Made by a program: the position numbers and the translations under genes | In this document: in pieces, positions 1 through 6,383 of the stretch | How positions within the stretch are numbered: position 1 is the stretch's first letter | Layout: the number at the start of each line of letters is the position of its first letter | The notes under the pieces: generated by a model | Databases searched by the model: none | Told to the model about the DNA's origin: nothing | What the model saw: the letters and a program-made list of their open reading frames with translations, nothing else | Assembly: GCA_043815465.1 (NCBI GenBank) | Contig: JBDRIW010000049.1 | Span: forward strand, 1 to 8,568 | Source of the DNA: JBAZFF01 sp043815465 | GTDB taxonomy: Bacteria; Patescibacteriota; Minisyncoccia; Minisyncoccales; RBG-13-42-11 | Direction of reading: 5' to 3' | DNA: 8,568 bases

Positions 1-719
1 GCTTTAGCAGCTGCTTTTTCTTCTTCTTGCATCTTCTCCTGAAAACTATCTGCGAATAAGGAGAAATGATGAATTAAGGTTTCAGTAGCTTTAATAAATG
101 CGATTTCAGGTGTTATTGATCCGTCTGTTTCAACTTCTATAAATAATCTATCAAAATCAGTTCTTTCCCCTACTCTCATATTTTCAACTTTATAACTAAC
201 TTTTTTAATTGGAGTAAATATTGCATCCATTAAAATTGAACCTATTTCTATTTTCTCTTTACTTCTAGATTCTCTTGGAGAATATCCTATTCCTTTTTCA
301 ATAATTATTTCTATTTCTAATTCAGATGATTTAGAAGTTAAAGTTGCTAAATGACAATCTTTATTTATCAATTCCACCTGACTAGGAAGTTCAAAATCAG
401 CACCTTTTACCTTTCTTTCATCTTTCACTTTCAAAAATGCTTTTTGAGGTTCTTCTGTATAAATTTTAAATCTTAATTGTTTAAGATTCATCATTATTAA
501 AATAACATCTTCTAAAATTCCGGGAATTGTAGAAAATTCATGAGATACATTCTTTATTTTAACTTGAGTTATTGCTGCTCCTTCTAAAGAAGAAAGCAAG
601 ACTCTTCTTAAAGAATTTCCAATAGTAACTCCATATCCAGGATACAAAGAATCTATTTCGAAGGTAGCTTTATTCCCTTCTATTTTTATAACTTTTGGAG
701 AATTTGGTAGAGAAATCAT
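1..719 (-). CDS. rpoA: DNA-directed RNA polymerase subunit alpha (3' end outside window)
   Basis: This is the RNA polymerase alpha subunit, whose N-terminal domain dimerises and nucleates assembly of beta and beta'. The 239 visible residues cover essentially the whole N-terminal domain. Seen directly: the dimerisation signature GNSLRRVLLSSLEGAA (residues 34-49), HEFSTIPGILEDV (60-72) with NLKQLRFK (78-85) after it, and KVSYKVENMRVGERTDFDRL (173-192) just before the last helix. The tail after residue 228 is Gln/Glu/Lys/Ala-rich, resembling the linker to the C-terminal domain, and the frame is still open at the window edge. Whether a helix-hairpin-helix CTD follows cannot be seen. The start is the ATG at 719-717. 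The 18-bp gap after rpsD is entirely A/T with no Shine-Dalgarno, so translation probably depends on coupling or an unstructured AT leader. It is the last visible gene of the infA operon; rplQ would be expected next. Confidence 0.97.
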   Translation of the reverse strand, partial: MISLPNSPKVIKIEGNKATFEIDSLYPGYGVTIGNSLRRVLLSSLEGAAITQVKIKNVSHEFSTIPGILEDVILIMMNLKQLRFKIYTEEPQKAFLKVKDERKVKGADFELPSQVELINKDCHLATLTSKSSELEIEIIIEKGIGYSPRESRSKEKIEIGSILMDAIFTPIKKVSYKVENMRVGERTDFDRLFIEVETDGSITPEIAFIKATETLIHHFSLFADSFQEKMQEEEKAAAK

Positions 720-737
720 AATTTTATTAATAATTAA

Positions 738-1367
738 TTATTTTGAATAAAATTCAAATATTGATAATAAATCTGCTGGAGGAGCCGACTCTTCCAGATT
801 TGGTTCTCCAGATACCTGCCCCTCTAATTTGGCTGCATCTAATTTCAGCCAAGTAGGAGCTGTGTAACCTTTTAACATAGTAGATAAATTCTTAAATCCA
901 GGTTTAACTATTGCCTTCTCTTTTAAGGAAATAACATCTCCTTTCTTTACTTGATAACTGGCAATATTTATTGGTTTTTTATTAACTAAAATATGTTTAT
1001 GAGAAATAATCTTTTTAGCAGCTGATCTTGAAACAGCAAATCCAAGTCTAAAAACAACATTATCTAATCTATTTTCTAAAAGCTTAATTAGGTAAGCTGA
1101 TGTATCGGCAATCTTTCCTCTAGCTTCTAAAGTATCCATAACATATTGTCTAAATTTCTTTTCTCTTAAGTTATACCAATTTCTTAATTTCTGCTTCTCT
1201 CTTAATTGTTTTCCGTATTCAGACAATGGCCTAGGTCTCTTTTTCTTTCTTGGACCAGGAGCATAAGGCTTCTTAATCATAGCACACTTAGGAGAAAGAC
1301 ATTTCTCTCCTTTTAAGAACAATTTAGCCCCTTGACGACGACAAATTTTACATTTAGATGTTGGCAT
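738..1367 (-). CDS. rpsD: 30S ribosomal protein S4, zinc-binding form
   Basis: S4 is a primary 16S rRNA binder that starts assembly of the 30S body and contributes to decoding fidelity. The 209-residue product has normal length. At the N-terminus, C6-x2-C9-x13-C23-x4-C28 with KLFLKGEKC between is the intact zinc site of the C+ type. The S4 RNA-binding domain lies at about 96-160, with ENRLDNVVFRLGFAVSRSAA (98-117) as its core. The C-terminus ends in IFEFYSK, matching the usual EFYSR-like end. A GPRKKKRPRPLSEYGKQL segment (38-55) corresponds to the family's PGxxG...S-YG-QLREKQK region. The start codon lies 2 bp after rpsK stops, and only a weak purine run (AGAAGAG) precedes it. In many bacteria S4 represses its own operon by binding the leader mRNA; no such leader structure can be recognised here. 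Confidence 0.98.
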   Translation of the reverse strand: MPTSKCKICRRQGAKLFLKGEKCLSPKCAMIKKPYAPGPRKKKRPRPLSEYGKQLREKQKLRNWYNLREKKFRQYVMDTLEARGKIADTSAYLIKLLENRLDNVVFRLGFAVSRSAAKKIISHKHILVNKKPINIASYQVKKGDVISLKEKAIVKPGFKNLSTMLKGYTAPTWLKLDAAKLEGQVSGEPNLEESAPPADLLSIFEFYSK

Positions 1368-1369
1368 AA

Positions 1370-1819
1370 TTATACTCTTCTGACCTTAGGTGGTCTGCAA
1401 CCATTATGAGGAACGGGTGTTGTGTCCTTTATTGATAAAATTTCTAATCCTCTGGCAGCTAAAGACCTTATAGCTGAATCTCTTCCAGAACCTATTCCTT
1501 TAACAAAAACCTCTACTTTCAATATTCCAAATTTACTAGCTATTTGATAAACTGATTCTGCAACTTTTGCGGCTGCAAATGGTGTTGATTTTTTTGCTCC
1601 CTTAAATCCAATATGTCCTGCTGAAGTCCAACCCAAAACATTGCCCAATTTATCGGTTAAGGCAATTAAAGTGTTATTGTAGGTTGCAGTGATATAAGCT
1701 CTTCCTTCTACTATTTTTCTAGAAGAAGTTCCTGCTTCTTTTGAAACCTTACTATCCACTTTTGCTCTTTCCTTTATTAACTCTTCTTTAGTTTGTTGTA
1801 TTATACGTTTCTTTCCCAT
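1370..1819 (-). CDS. rpsK: 30S ribosomal protein S11
   Basis: S11 sits on the 30S platform close to the mRNA exit side and contacts 16S rRNA helices in the head/platform region. The 149-residue product carries the family core: TYNNTLIALTDKLGNVL (46-62), SAGHIGFKGAKKSTPFAA (66-83), and a C-terminal end of TPVPHNGCRPPKVRRV. The final residues differ slightly from the common PPKRRRV ending. The N-terminus is about 20 residues longer than in typical S11 of about 129 residues. It is rich in Lys, Glu and Gln (residues 1-36), the type of variable basic tail seen on many small-subunit proteins. The start lies 1 bp after the rpsM stop, so the two are probably translationally coupled. The 12 bases before the ATG (CACCTAAATAAT) contain no Shine-Dalgarno. 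Confidence 0.97.
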   Translation of the reverse strand: MGKKRIIQQTKEELIKERAKVDSKVSKEAGTSSRKIVEGRAYITATYNNTLIALTDKLGNVLGWTSAGHIGFKGAKKSTPFAAAKVAESVYQIASKFGILKVEVFVKGIGSGRDSAIRSLAARGLEILSIKDTTPVPHNGCRPPKVRRV

Positions 1820-1820
1820 A

Positions 1821-2210
1821 TTATTTAGGTGCTACAGCTGACTTTTTGCCTGAGCCAACTGTCTTTCTAACATTGCCTCTTACTGTTCTATTGTTAGTTT
1901 TTGTTCTTTGCCCTCTTACTGGTAATCCCTTAAGATGCCTTAATCCTCTCCAAGAGCCAATATCTTTCAATCTTTTTATATTAACCATCTTATCTCTTCT
2001 CAATTCACCTTCTATCTTATATTTTTCTTCTATCAAATCTTTTAAAGAAGCTATTTCCTGAGCAGTTAAATCAGATGCCTTTTTATCAATATCTATTTTA
2101 GCTTCTACTAATATTTTCTTTGCCAAAACAGGGCCTATTCCATAGACATAAGTTAGAGCAACTACTATTCTTTTTTTATCCGGAATATTTATTCCAACTA
2201 TTCTTGGCAT
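1821..2210 (-). CDS. rpsM: 30S ribosomal protein S13
   Basis: S13 lies in the 30S head, forms intersubunit bridges and touches the P-site tRNA through its basic tail. The 129-residue product shows the standard order: MPRIVGINIPDKKRIVVALT (1-20), the helix-hairpin-helix motif YGIGPVLAKKIL (23-34), RRDKMVNIKRL (71-81), the signature WRGLRHLKGLPVRGQRTKTN (87-106) and a Lys/Arg-rich tail. Length is normal or slightly long for the family. It follows rpmJ after 8 bp. An AGGGA inside the 3' end of rpmJ lies about 11-12 bases upstream of the ATG and is a weak Shine-Dalgarno candidate. The bases immediately before the start are all A/T. Confidence 0.98.
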   Translation of the reverse strand: MPRIVGINIPDKKRIVVALTYVYGIGPVLAKKILVEAKIDIDKKASDLTAQEIASLKDLIEEKYKIEGELRRDKMVNIKRLKDIGSWRGLRHLKGLPVRGQRTKTNNRTVRGNVRKTVGSGKKSAVAPK

Positions 2211-2218
2211 ATTTAAAA

Positions 2219-2335
2219 TTATCCCTGTCTTTGTTTATGTCTAGGATTTTTACTACAAATAACGTAAACTCGTCCTTTCCTTCGGACGATTTTACAATCT
2301 TTACAGATTTTTTTGACCGATGGTTTTACTTTCAT
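2219..2335 (-). CDS. rpmJ: 50S ribosomal protein L36, zinc-binding form
   Basis: This 38-residue gene encodes L36, the smallest protein of the large subunit, which binds 23S rRNA near the L7/L12 stalk base. Translation starts MKVKPSVKKICKDCKIVRRK and ends NPRHKQRQG. It contains the full zinc ribbon C11-x2-C14-x12-C27-x5-H33, so it is the zinc-containing (C+) form, matching the C+ form of S4 in the same operon. The length is normal for the family at 37-38 residues. It lies 5 bp after the infA stop and 8 bp before rpsM, in its conserved place between infA and rpsM. An AGGGGG at the end of infA, about 11 bases before the ATG, may serve as its ribosome binding site. Confidence 0.97.
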   Translation of the reverse strand: MKVKPSVKKICKDCKIVRRKGRVYVICSKNPRHKQRQG

Positions 2336-2340
2336 TTAAT

Positions 2341-2556
2341 TCATTTCCCCCTGTAAACAATCCTACCTCTGGTCTGATCATACGGACTCATCTCTAAGGT
2401 AACCTTATCTCCAGGAAGTATCTTAATCCTATGTATTCTTAATTTACCAGCCAAATGACAAATGGCTTCTTGCCCTTCATCCAATTTCACTCGAAAATGA
2501 GTGCTTGGTAAAGCCTCAATCACTTGACCTGTTTTTCTTAAAACGTTTTTATCCAT
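2341..2556 (-). CDS. infA: Translation initiation factor IF-1
   Basis: IF-1 binds the 30S A site during initiation and aids IF-2 and IF-3. The 71-residue product is exactly the usual bacterial length and is a single S1-type OB fold. Recognisable segments are GQVIEALPSTHFRVKLDEGQ (10-29), CHLAGKLRIHRIKILPGDKV (33-52), and the diagnostic end MSPYDQTRGRIVYRGK (56-71). The ORF ends in TGA, the only TGA stop among the genes in this window. It is the first gene of the infA-rpmJ-rpsM-rpsK-rpsD-rpoA string. The 40-bp gap upstream holds most of a strong promoter candidate. The predicted leader is only about 13 nt and has no Shine-Dalgarno, so initiation may be leader-poor. Confidence 0.98.
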   Translation of the reverse strand: MDKNVLRKTGQVIEALPSTHFRVKLDEGQEAICHLAGKLRIHRIKILPGDKVTLEMSPYDQTRGRIVYRGK

Positions 2557-2575
2557 TAAATGTGAACAATTGTAT

Positions 2576-2604
2576 AATATAGCAGATTATCTAAAGTTAG
2601 TCAA
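2576..2604 (-). promoter_or_regulatory. Promoter of the infA-rpoA operon
   Basis: On the minus strand, TTGACT (2604-2599) is followed by a 17-base spacer and TATATT (2581-2576), with a TG one base upstream of the -10 (TGC at 2584-2582, extended -10). The -35 overlaps the TAA stop of the preceding membrane-protein gene. Transcription is predicted to begin near 2569, leaving about 13 nt before the infA ATG. The spacing and matches are as good as a sigma-70-type promoter usually gets; this is pattern matching, not a measured start. Confidence 0.7.
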
Positions 2605-3892
2605 TCTTCATTTCCATCTTTATCTTATCTCCCCCCTGAGGAGCCTTTTTAACCCAGAATGGCCAAAAATCTACCTCAACCTTGGTTACTCCTATTTGAT
2701 TCTCGACTATTATTTTGCTACCGGTTAAAGACTTTCCACTCACTAATCTCCTTAAATTATTTACGTCTATCTCCTTATAAGATTTAGCAGAAAGACTTAA
2801 AGAAAGTATTATTTTGCCAGTATTTAAATTAATACTTTCTTGAACATAACTTACCTCTAAACTAGGTTCATATATCTTATTTCCATCCTCTACTTTAGTA
2901 AGTAAAAATTGATTAATAAAACTATCTAAATCACTCTTTGCAAAAACTAGTGCTTGCCCTATAGCCACAGCTTTATAATTAAAATTATCTGCCTCCTGTC
3001 CGGCTACAGCTAAAGGAAACTCTTCTTCTATTTCTATGCTTATAGCTTTATCTATTGAAATATACTTTTCCATTTCTTCTTCCTCTAATCCCAATGATAA
3101 TAATTGCTTTACTTCTTTCTCTGCTCTATCAGTCACTATGTCTTTAGCATTTTCTATATCCTCCGCTGTTATTAAAGAAGATCCAGAAAGAAATCCTCCT
3201 ACCATGGGTTGAAATGATTTTGCATAGAACTTAGTATATCTAGCTGTTCCCGCAAATCCAGGGATAGAAAAAGTTGTGGCTTCAATATTATATTCTGGCC
3301 CTGTTTCATCTGCTATTACTTCTATTTCTTTTTCACCTGCTATAAAATTTCCACCCTCTTTATGACCCCCCGGAATCACTGTCCTTGATGGTGTCCTGAA
3401 TAATTTACCATCTGTTGAAATAAATCTAGTTGTAGCCACTAATATCTGAGAATCAGTAGAATATTCATTATAAACAGTAATCTTTCCTTTTGCTTTTCCT
3501 TCGCTTGTGGCTTTACCTGTGGCTACAAAATTTTCTATTACTGTTTTCTCTTTCTTTAGAAGTTCTCCAGGTATTATTCTGTCCGTAATATTAATATCAT
3601 CAGCAGAAACATCTATAGTTAAAGTTGTAGTTACTTTTACTTCTTCTGTCTCTGGCCAATAAGTAACCTCTGCTTTACTCAAAGAAAATAAGAATAATAC
3701 TGCGAGGAAAAAAATAATCATACCTACTCCCCAGAAAAGCTTTTTTTTATTCAACAAAGAAAAAGAAATCTTTTTCTTCTCCTTCTTTACTTTTTTAGGA
3801 CTAGGTTCAAACACTTTTTCAGAAGGTGGAATTTCTATCGCCTTTTTATCATTTTTAGTTGGTATATATATGTCTACTATTCTTTTATTCAT
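2597..3892 (-). CDS. Single-pass membrane protein with baseplate-J-like domain (CPR type)
   Basis: The function is unknown. The 431-residue protein has no cleavable signal. A cytoplasmic Lys/Pro-rich tail (1-50) leads to one hydrophobic segment at about 52-71 (LFWGVGMIIFFLAVLFLFSL) with a KKK before it. This predicts the N-terminus inside and about 360 residues outside. A first beta-rich domain (about 75-120) is followed by a region resembling the phage baseplate J fold (about 120-233): GKITVYNEYSTDSQ, TRFISTDGKLFRTPS, then GPEYNIEATTFSIPGF. Next come an acidic helical stretch (243-275) and a C-terminal domain ending in GKSL (386-389) and DFWPFWVKKAP (408-418). I recognise this architecture from proteins annotated 'baseplate J/gp47 family' in Patescibacteria. 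No other phage genes are nearby, so a cell-surface or envelope protein is more likely than a prophage part. It follows alaS by 20 bp and precedes the infA promoter. Confidence 0.65.
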   Translation of the reverse strand: MNKRIVDIYIPTKNDKKAIEIPPSEKVFEPSPKKVKKEKKKISFSLLNKKKLFWGVGMIIFFLAVLFLFSLSKAEVTYWPETEEVKVTTTLTIDVSADDINITDRIIPGELLKKEKTVIENFVATGKATSEGKAKGKITVYNEYSTDSQILVATTRFISTDGKLFRTPSRTVIPGGHKEGGNFIAGEKEIEVIADETGPEYNIEATTFSIPGFAGTARYTKFYAKSFQPMVGGFLSGSSLITAEDIENAKDIVTDRAEKEVKQLLSLGLEEEEMEKYISIDKAISIEIEEEFPLAVAGQEADNFNYKAVAIGQALVFAKSDLDSFINQFLLTKVEDGNKIYEPSLEVSYVQESINLNTGKIILSLSLSAKSYKEIDVNNLRRLVSGKSLTGSKIIVENQIGVTKVEVDFWPFWVKKAPQGGDKIKMEMKID

Positions 3893-3898
3893 TATATA

Positions 3899-3927
3899 AT
3901 TCTATCAGAAAATTACTTCTCTAGCAA
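3899..3927 (-). promoter_or_regulatory. Promoter giving a predicted leaderless mRNA for the membrane-protein gene
   Basis: On the minus strand, TTGCTA (3927-3922) is separated by 17 bases from TAGAAT (3904-3899), and TGA just upstream makes an extended -10. The -35 lies inside the last codons of alaS. The -10 ends 6 bases before the ATG, so the expected +1 falls on the A of the start codon (3892). No Shine-Dalgarno is present. The -35 matches consensus at 4 of 6 positions and the -10 at 5 of 6. Confidence 0.45.
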
Positions 3928-5646
3928 AACAAATTTTATTCTTCTAATTCCGCTACTAGAGGATTCTTCTTTTATTATCTTTAATTTACCCAATTCCCCT
4001 GTTTTTTTAACATGAGGACCACCACATATTTCTTTAGAAAAATCACCAACATTATAAACCTTAACTTTTTCTCCATATTTACTTTCAAATACACCCGTAG
4101 CTCCTTGCTTCTTTGCTTCTTCTAGGCTCATTTCATCACAAATAATAGATAAATTATCTTTTATCTTTTCATTTGCCAAATCTTCTACTTTTTTAATTTC
4201 TTCTTCTGTTACCTTCTGATGATGAGAAAAATCAAACCTTGATCTCTCTGCATTAATATTGCTTCCTTTCTGAGAAATATGATCTCCTAAAACTTTTTTC
4301 AAAGCAGCTAACAATAAATGAGTTGCTGTATGATATTTAACAACTTTTTCTCCTTCATCTGCTAATCCCCCTTTGAACATTCCGGTAGATGCAGTTCTAG
4401 AAAGTTTTTGATGTTCTTGAAATTCTTTTTTAAATTTTTCTATATCAATTTCAATTCCTTTTTCTTTTGCTAATTCTTGAGTTAGTTCTATCGGAAAACC
4501 ATATGTACTATATAAAACAAAAGGGTCTGTTCCTTTTTCAAATTCCTTTAACCCTTGCCCTAAAGCTTTTTCAAATTTCTCTATCTCTTTTTTTACAACT
4601 AAAATAATATCAGATTTTTTATCTTTTATTTCAGAATAAATATCTTTATATATTTTTACTATTTCTTTTATTAAAGATATATAAAAATCTTCTGGCAATT
4701 CTAAAATTTTAGCATATCTAACAGCTCTTCTAATTAAACGTCTAACAATATAACCTTGTCCTAAATTAGAAGGTTCTACTCCTTTTTTATCTCCAATAAT
4801 AAATACACTAGCTTTTATGTGATCTGCAATAATTCTAAATTCTTTAATATAATCTTCATATTTTTTACCAGATAATTCTTCTATTTTTTCAATAATAGGA
4901 AGGAAAACATCTGTTTTATAATTATCATCTAATCCATTTAAAACAGCTAACATTCTTTCGAATCCCATACCAGTATCAACATTCTTTTGAGAAAGTGGTT
5001 TATATCCATTATTATCTTTATAGTATTCCATAAAAACATCATTCCATATTTCTACCCATCTTTTATCTTCTGGATTAAATTCTTTTGGAACTGGTTTTTC
5101 TCCTATCCAATAAAACATTTCTGTATCAGGACCACAAGGACCAATAATTCCTGCAGGACCCCACCAATTATCTTTTTTACCAAGTTCTTTTATTCTTTCT
5201 GCAGAAATTCCCGTATTTAACCAAACCTGTTTTGATTCTTCATCATTTTTAGCATCTGTGTCTCCAACAAAAACTGAAACAGCTAAATTTTCTTTATCTA
5301 TCCCCATCCACTTTTTAGAAGTTAAAAATTCAAAACTCATTTCTATAGCTTCTTTCTTAAAGTAATCTCCCAAAGACCAACTTCCCATCATTTCAAAAAA
5401 AGTATGATGATAAGAATCTCCAACTTCATCTATATCTCCAGTACGTAAAGAAGGCTGAATATTTACTAATCTATTCCCTGCAGGATGTTTCTCCCCCATT
5501 AAAAAAGGAACTAGAGGATGCATTCCAGCAGTAGTAAATAAAACAGTTGGATCGTTCTCTGGGATTAAAGAAGCAGGAGATATAATCACATGTTCTTTTT
5601 TCTTAAAATAATCCAAAAACTTTTTTCTTAGATCTGTAGATTTCAT
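3913..5646 (-). CDS. alaS: Alanyl-tRNA synthetase, compact form
   Basis: This enzyme charges tRNA-Ala with alanine and hydrolyses mischarged product. At 577 residues it is about 300 shorter than the usual 875 or so. The class II catalytic core is complete: NDPTVLFTTAGM (31-42), motif 2 region RTGDIDEV...HHTFFEMMGSWSLGDYF (68-96), GPAGIIGPCGPDTEMFYW (163-180) and motif 3 DTGMGFERM (224-232). The tRNA-recognition part has PSNLGQGYIVRRLIRRAVRY (292-311) and LYSTYGFPIELT (378-389). The editing domain keeps its zinc/active-site residues H439-x3-H443 and C541-x3-H545 (CGGPH). Only 57 residues separate TYGFP from the first editing His, against about 165 in E. coli, so the intervening beta-barrel is missing. 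The C-Ala domain is also absent; the protein stops 32 residues after H545. The ATG at 5646 has AAGGA 5 bases upstream. A terminator precedes the gene. Confidence 0.95.
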   Translation of the reverse strand: MKSTDLRKKFLDYFKKKEHVIISPASLIPENDPTVLFTTAGMHPLVPFLMGEKHPAGNRLVNIQPSLRTGDIDEVGDSYHHTFFEMMGSWSLGDYFKKEAIEMSFEFLTSKKWMGIDKENLAVSVFVGDTDAKNDEESKQVWLNTGISAERIKELGKKDNWWGPAGIIGPCGPDTEMFYWIGEKPVPKEFNPEDKRWVEIWNDVFMEYYKDNNGYKPLSQKNVDTGMGFERMLAVLNGLDDNYKTDVFLPIIEKIEELSGKKYEDYIKEFRIIADHIKASVFIIGDKKGVEPSNLGQGYIVRRLIRRAVRYAKILELPEDFYISLIKEIVKIYKDIYSEIKDKKSDIILVVKKEIEKFEKALGQGLKEFEKGTDPFVLYSTYGFPIELTQELAKEKGIEIDIEKFKKEFQEHQKLSRTASTGMFKGGLADEGEKVVKYHTATHLLLAALKKVLGDHISQKGSNINAERSRFDFSHHQKVTEEEIKKVEDLANEKIKDNLSIICDEMSLEEAKKQGATGVFESKYGEKVKVYNVGDFSKEICGGPHVKKTGELGKLKIIKEESSSSGIRRIKFVLLEK

Positions 5647-5661
5647 ACTTTCCTTATTCTA
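5647..5661 (-). promoter_or_regulatory. alaS start region: possible -10 box and Shine-Dalgarno
   Basis: Between the upstream terminator and the alaS ATG there are only 40 bases, so a promoter would have to lie here. TAGAAT (5661-5656) is the best -10-like hexamer, but no good -35 stands at 16-18 bases; TTGCTT (5688-5683) is 21 bases away. AAGGA (5655-5651) lies 4 bases from the ATG and is the likelier functional element. If TAGAAT were the -10, the mRNA would start too late to include that AAGGA, so the two readings compete. Confidence 0.25.
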
Positions 5662-5686
5662 CTAAAAATTACTCTTTTTTAAAAGC

Positions 5687-5726
5687 AAAAAAAGCCGGAG
5701 GAGAGATGTTAAAATCCCAACTCCGG
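5687..5726 (-). terminator. Intrinsic terminator of the HD-domain gene
   Basis: On the minus strand, CCGGAG (5726-5721) pairs with CTCCGG (5700-5695). After a 2x2 internal mismatch, GGGAT pairs with ATCTC (one G-U pair), closing a six-base loop TTTAAC. The hairpin is followed by C and seven T's (5693-5687). It starts 5 bp after the HD gene stops. The GC-rich stem stands out in an AT-rich region, and the plus strand has no T-run after the stem, so it acts in one direction. Confidence 0.85.
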
Positions 5727-5731
5727 AAATA

Positions 5732-6322
5732 TTAAGGCTTCTTTCTTTTTGAGATTTTCTTCATAGAAGCAATCTTTAGAAGTTCTTCTTTCGCTAGTAG
5801 ATATGCTCCATCAAGCAAAATTTTTATTTCAGGGACTGTTTTCTCCCAATCTCTTTCGATCTTTTCGGAAAGCTCTCTGTATACTTCTAATTCAAGAATC
5901 TTTAAATCCTCTACCTGCACTCTCCATAATTCTTCGATATTCTTAAAATGATCGAGAGCATCAGCCGCAGCCACACATTTTGCTTCCGGCGTTTCAAAAG
6001 GAATATTTTGACTTCCTCTGTGTGAATAAATGGTACTAGTAATCGGTCCTATCAATTCTAACGGACATTCACACTCTAGAAGCACTATTATTGCCTCTTG
6101 CACCCCAGTGATGTGATGGTTTTCTTTGCCAAATTTTGCTGCTCCAAGATCATGAAGAAGTCCCCCAACCTCAACGATAAACTGGTCACATTTTGTTTTT
6201 TCAGCAAATTCTTTTGCAAACTTCGCTGTACGAGAAACATGATCCCAGATGGTAAGAGTATAAAAAGAACTATTAAGATAGATTGACTCTACTTTTCCTA
6301 CAATCTTTTCTATGATATTCAA
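5732..6322 (-). CDS. HD-domain metal-dependent phosphohydrolase, substrate unknown
   Basis: The 196-residue product is a small stand-alone HD hydrolase, a fold that uses His/Asp-bound metal to cleave phosphate bonds, often of nucleotides. Visible ligands are H28 (WDHVSRTAKFA), the paired H57-D58 (GGLLHDLGAAKF), H69/H70 (ENHHITG), H101 (YSHRG) and D121 (AADALDHF), giving the H...HD...H...H...D pattern. No second domain is present; the tail (188-196) is Lys/Arg-rich. The start is TTG at 6322, chosen because AAGGAGGA lies 6 bases upstream and no in-frame ATG or GTG occurs between it and the upstream stop. The gene has its own promoter and terminator. Its GC is visibly higher (28 of 60 bases in 5941-6000 and again in 6061-6120, against 11 of 60 in 4561-4620 within alaS), suggesting recent acquisition. 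The substrate cannot be told from sequence. Confidence 0.85.
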   Translation of the reverse strand: MNIIEKIVGKVESIYLNSSFYTLTIWDHVSRTAKFAKEFAEKTKCDQFIVEVGGLLHDLGAAKFGKENHHITGVQEAIIVLLECECPLELIGPITSTIYSHRGSQNIPFETPEAKCVAAADALDHFKNIEELWRVQVEDLKILELEVYRELSEKIERDWEKTVPEIKILLDGAYLLAKEELLKIASMKKISKRKKP

Positions 6323-6327
6323 AAAAT

Positions 6328-6335
6328 TCCTCCTT
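6328..6335 (-). promoter_or_regulatory. Strong Shine-Dalgarno of the HD gene
   Basis: AAGGAGGA on the minus strand, with AGGAGG ending 6 bases before the TTG start. It decides the start codon and is the only full-length anti-16S match in front of any gene here. Confidence 0.85.
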
Positions 6336-6383
6336 CGTTTTCGCTATATTAAAAGGGCTATTCCCTCCATTATTTTCAACTTA

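Noticed and set aside
2341..2343. TGA recoding as glycine (as in Gracilibacteria/SR1)
   Set aside because: TGA ends infA exactly at the family's normal length, and no other gene needs in-frame TGA read-through.
1846..2356. Plus-strand open frames opposite rpsM and rpmJ (1846-2061 and 2120-2356)
   Set aside because: They lie antisense to confidently identified ribosomal protein genes and show no recognisable protein pattern. Their Phe/Leu/Ser richness is what an AT-rich complement gives.
2566..2573. ACAATTGT palindrome between the infA -10 and start codon as an operator
   Set aside because: Eight-base AT-rich palindromes are frequent by chance and no second copy or extended symmetry is present.
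3893..3930. alaS shortened by a frameshift or point mutation near its 3' end
   Set aside because: The end (SGIRRIKFVLLEK) is the natural end of the editing domain, the next gene begins 20 bp later with its own promoter candidate, and no C-Ala-like residues appear in other frames downstream.
4987..5220. Plus-strand open frame opposite alaS
   Set aside because: It is antisense to the conserved AlaRS core, and its Phe/Ile-rich product is a complement artefact.
6098..6286. Plus-strand open frame opposite the HD gene
   Set aside because: It is antisense to the HD motif region and has no start signal or family resemblance.
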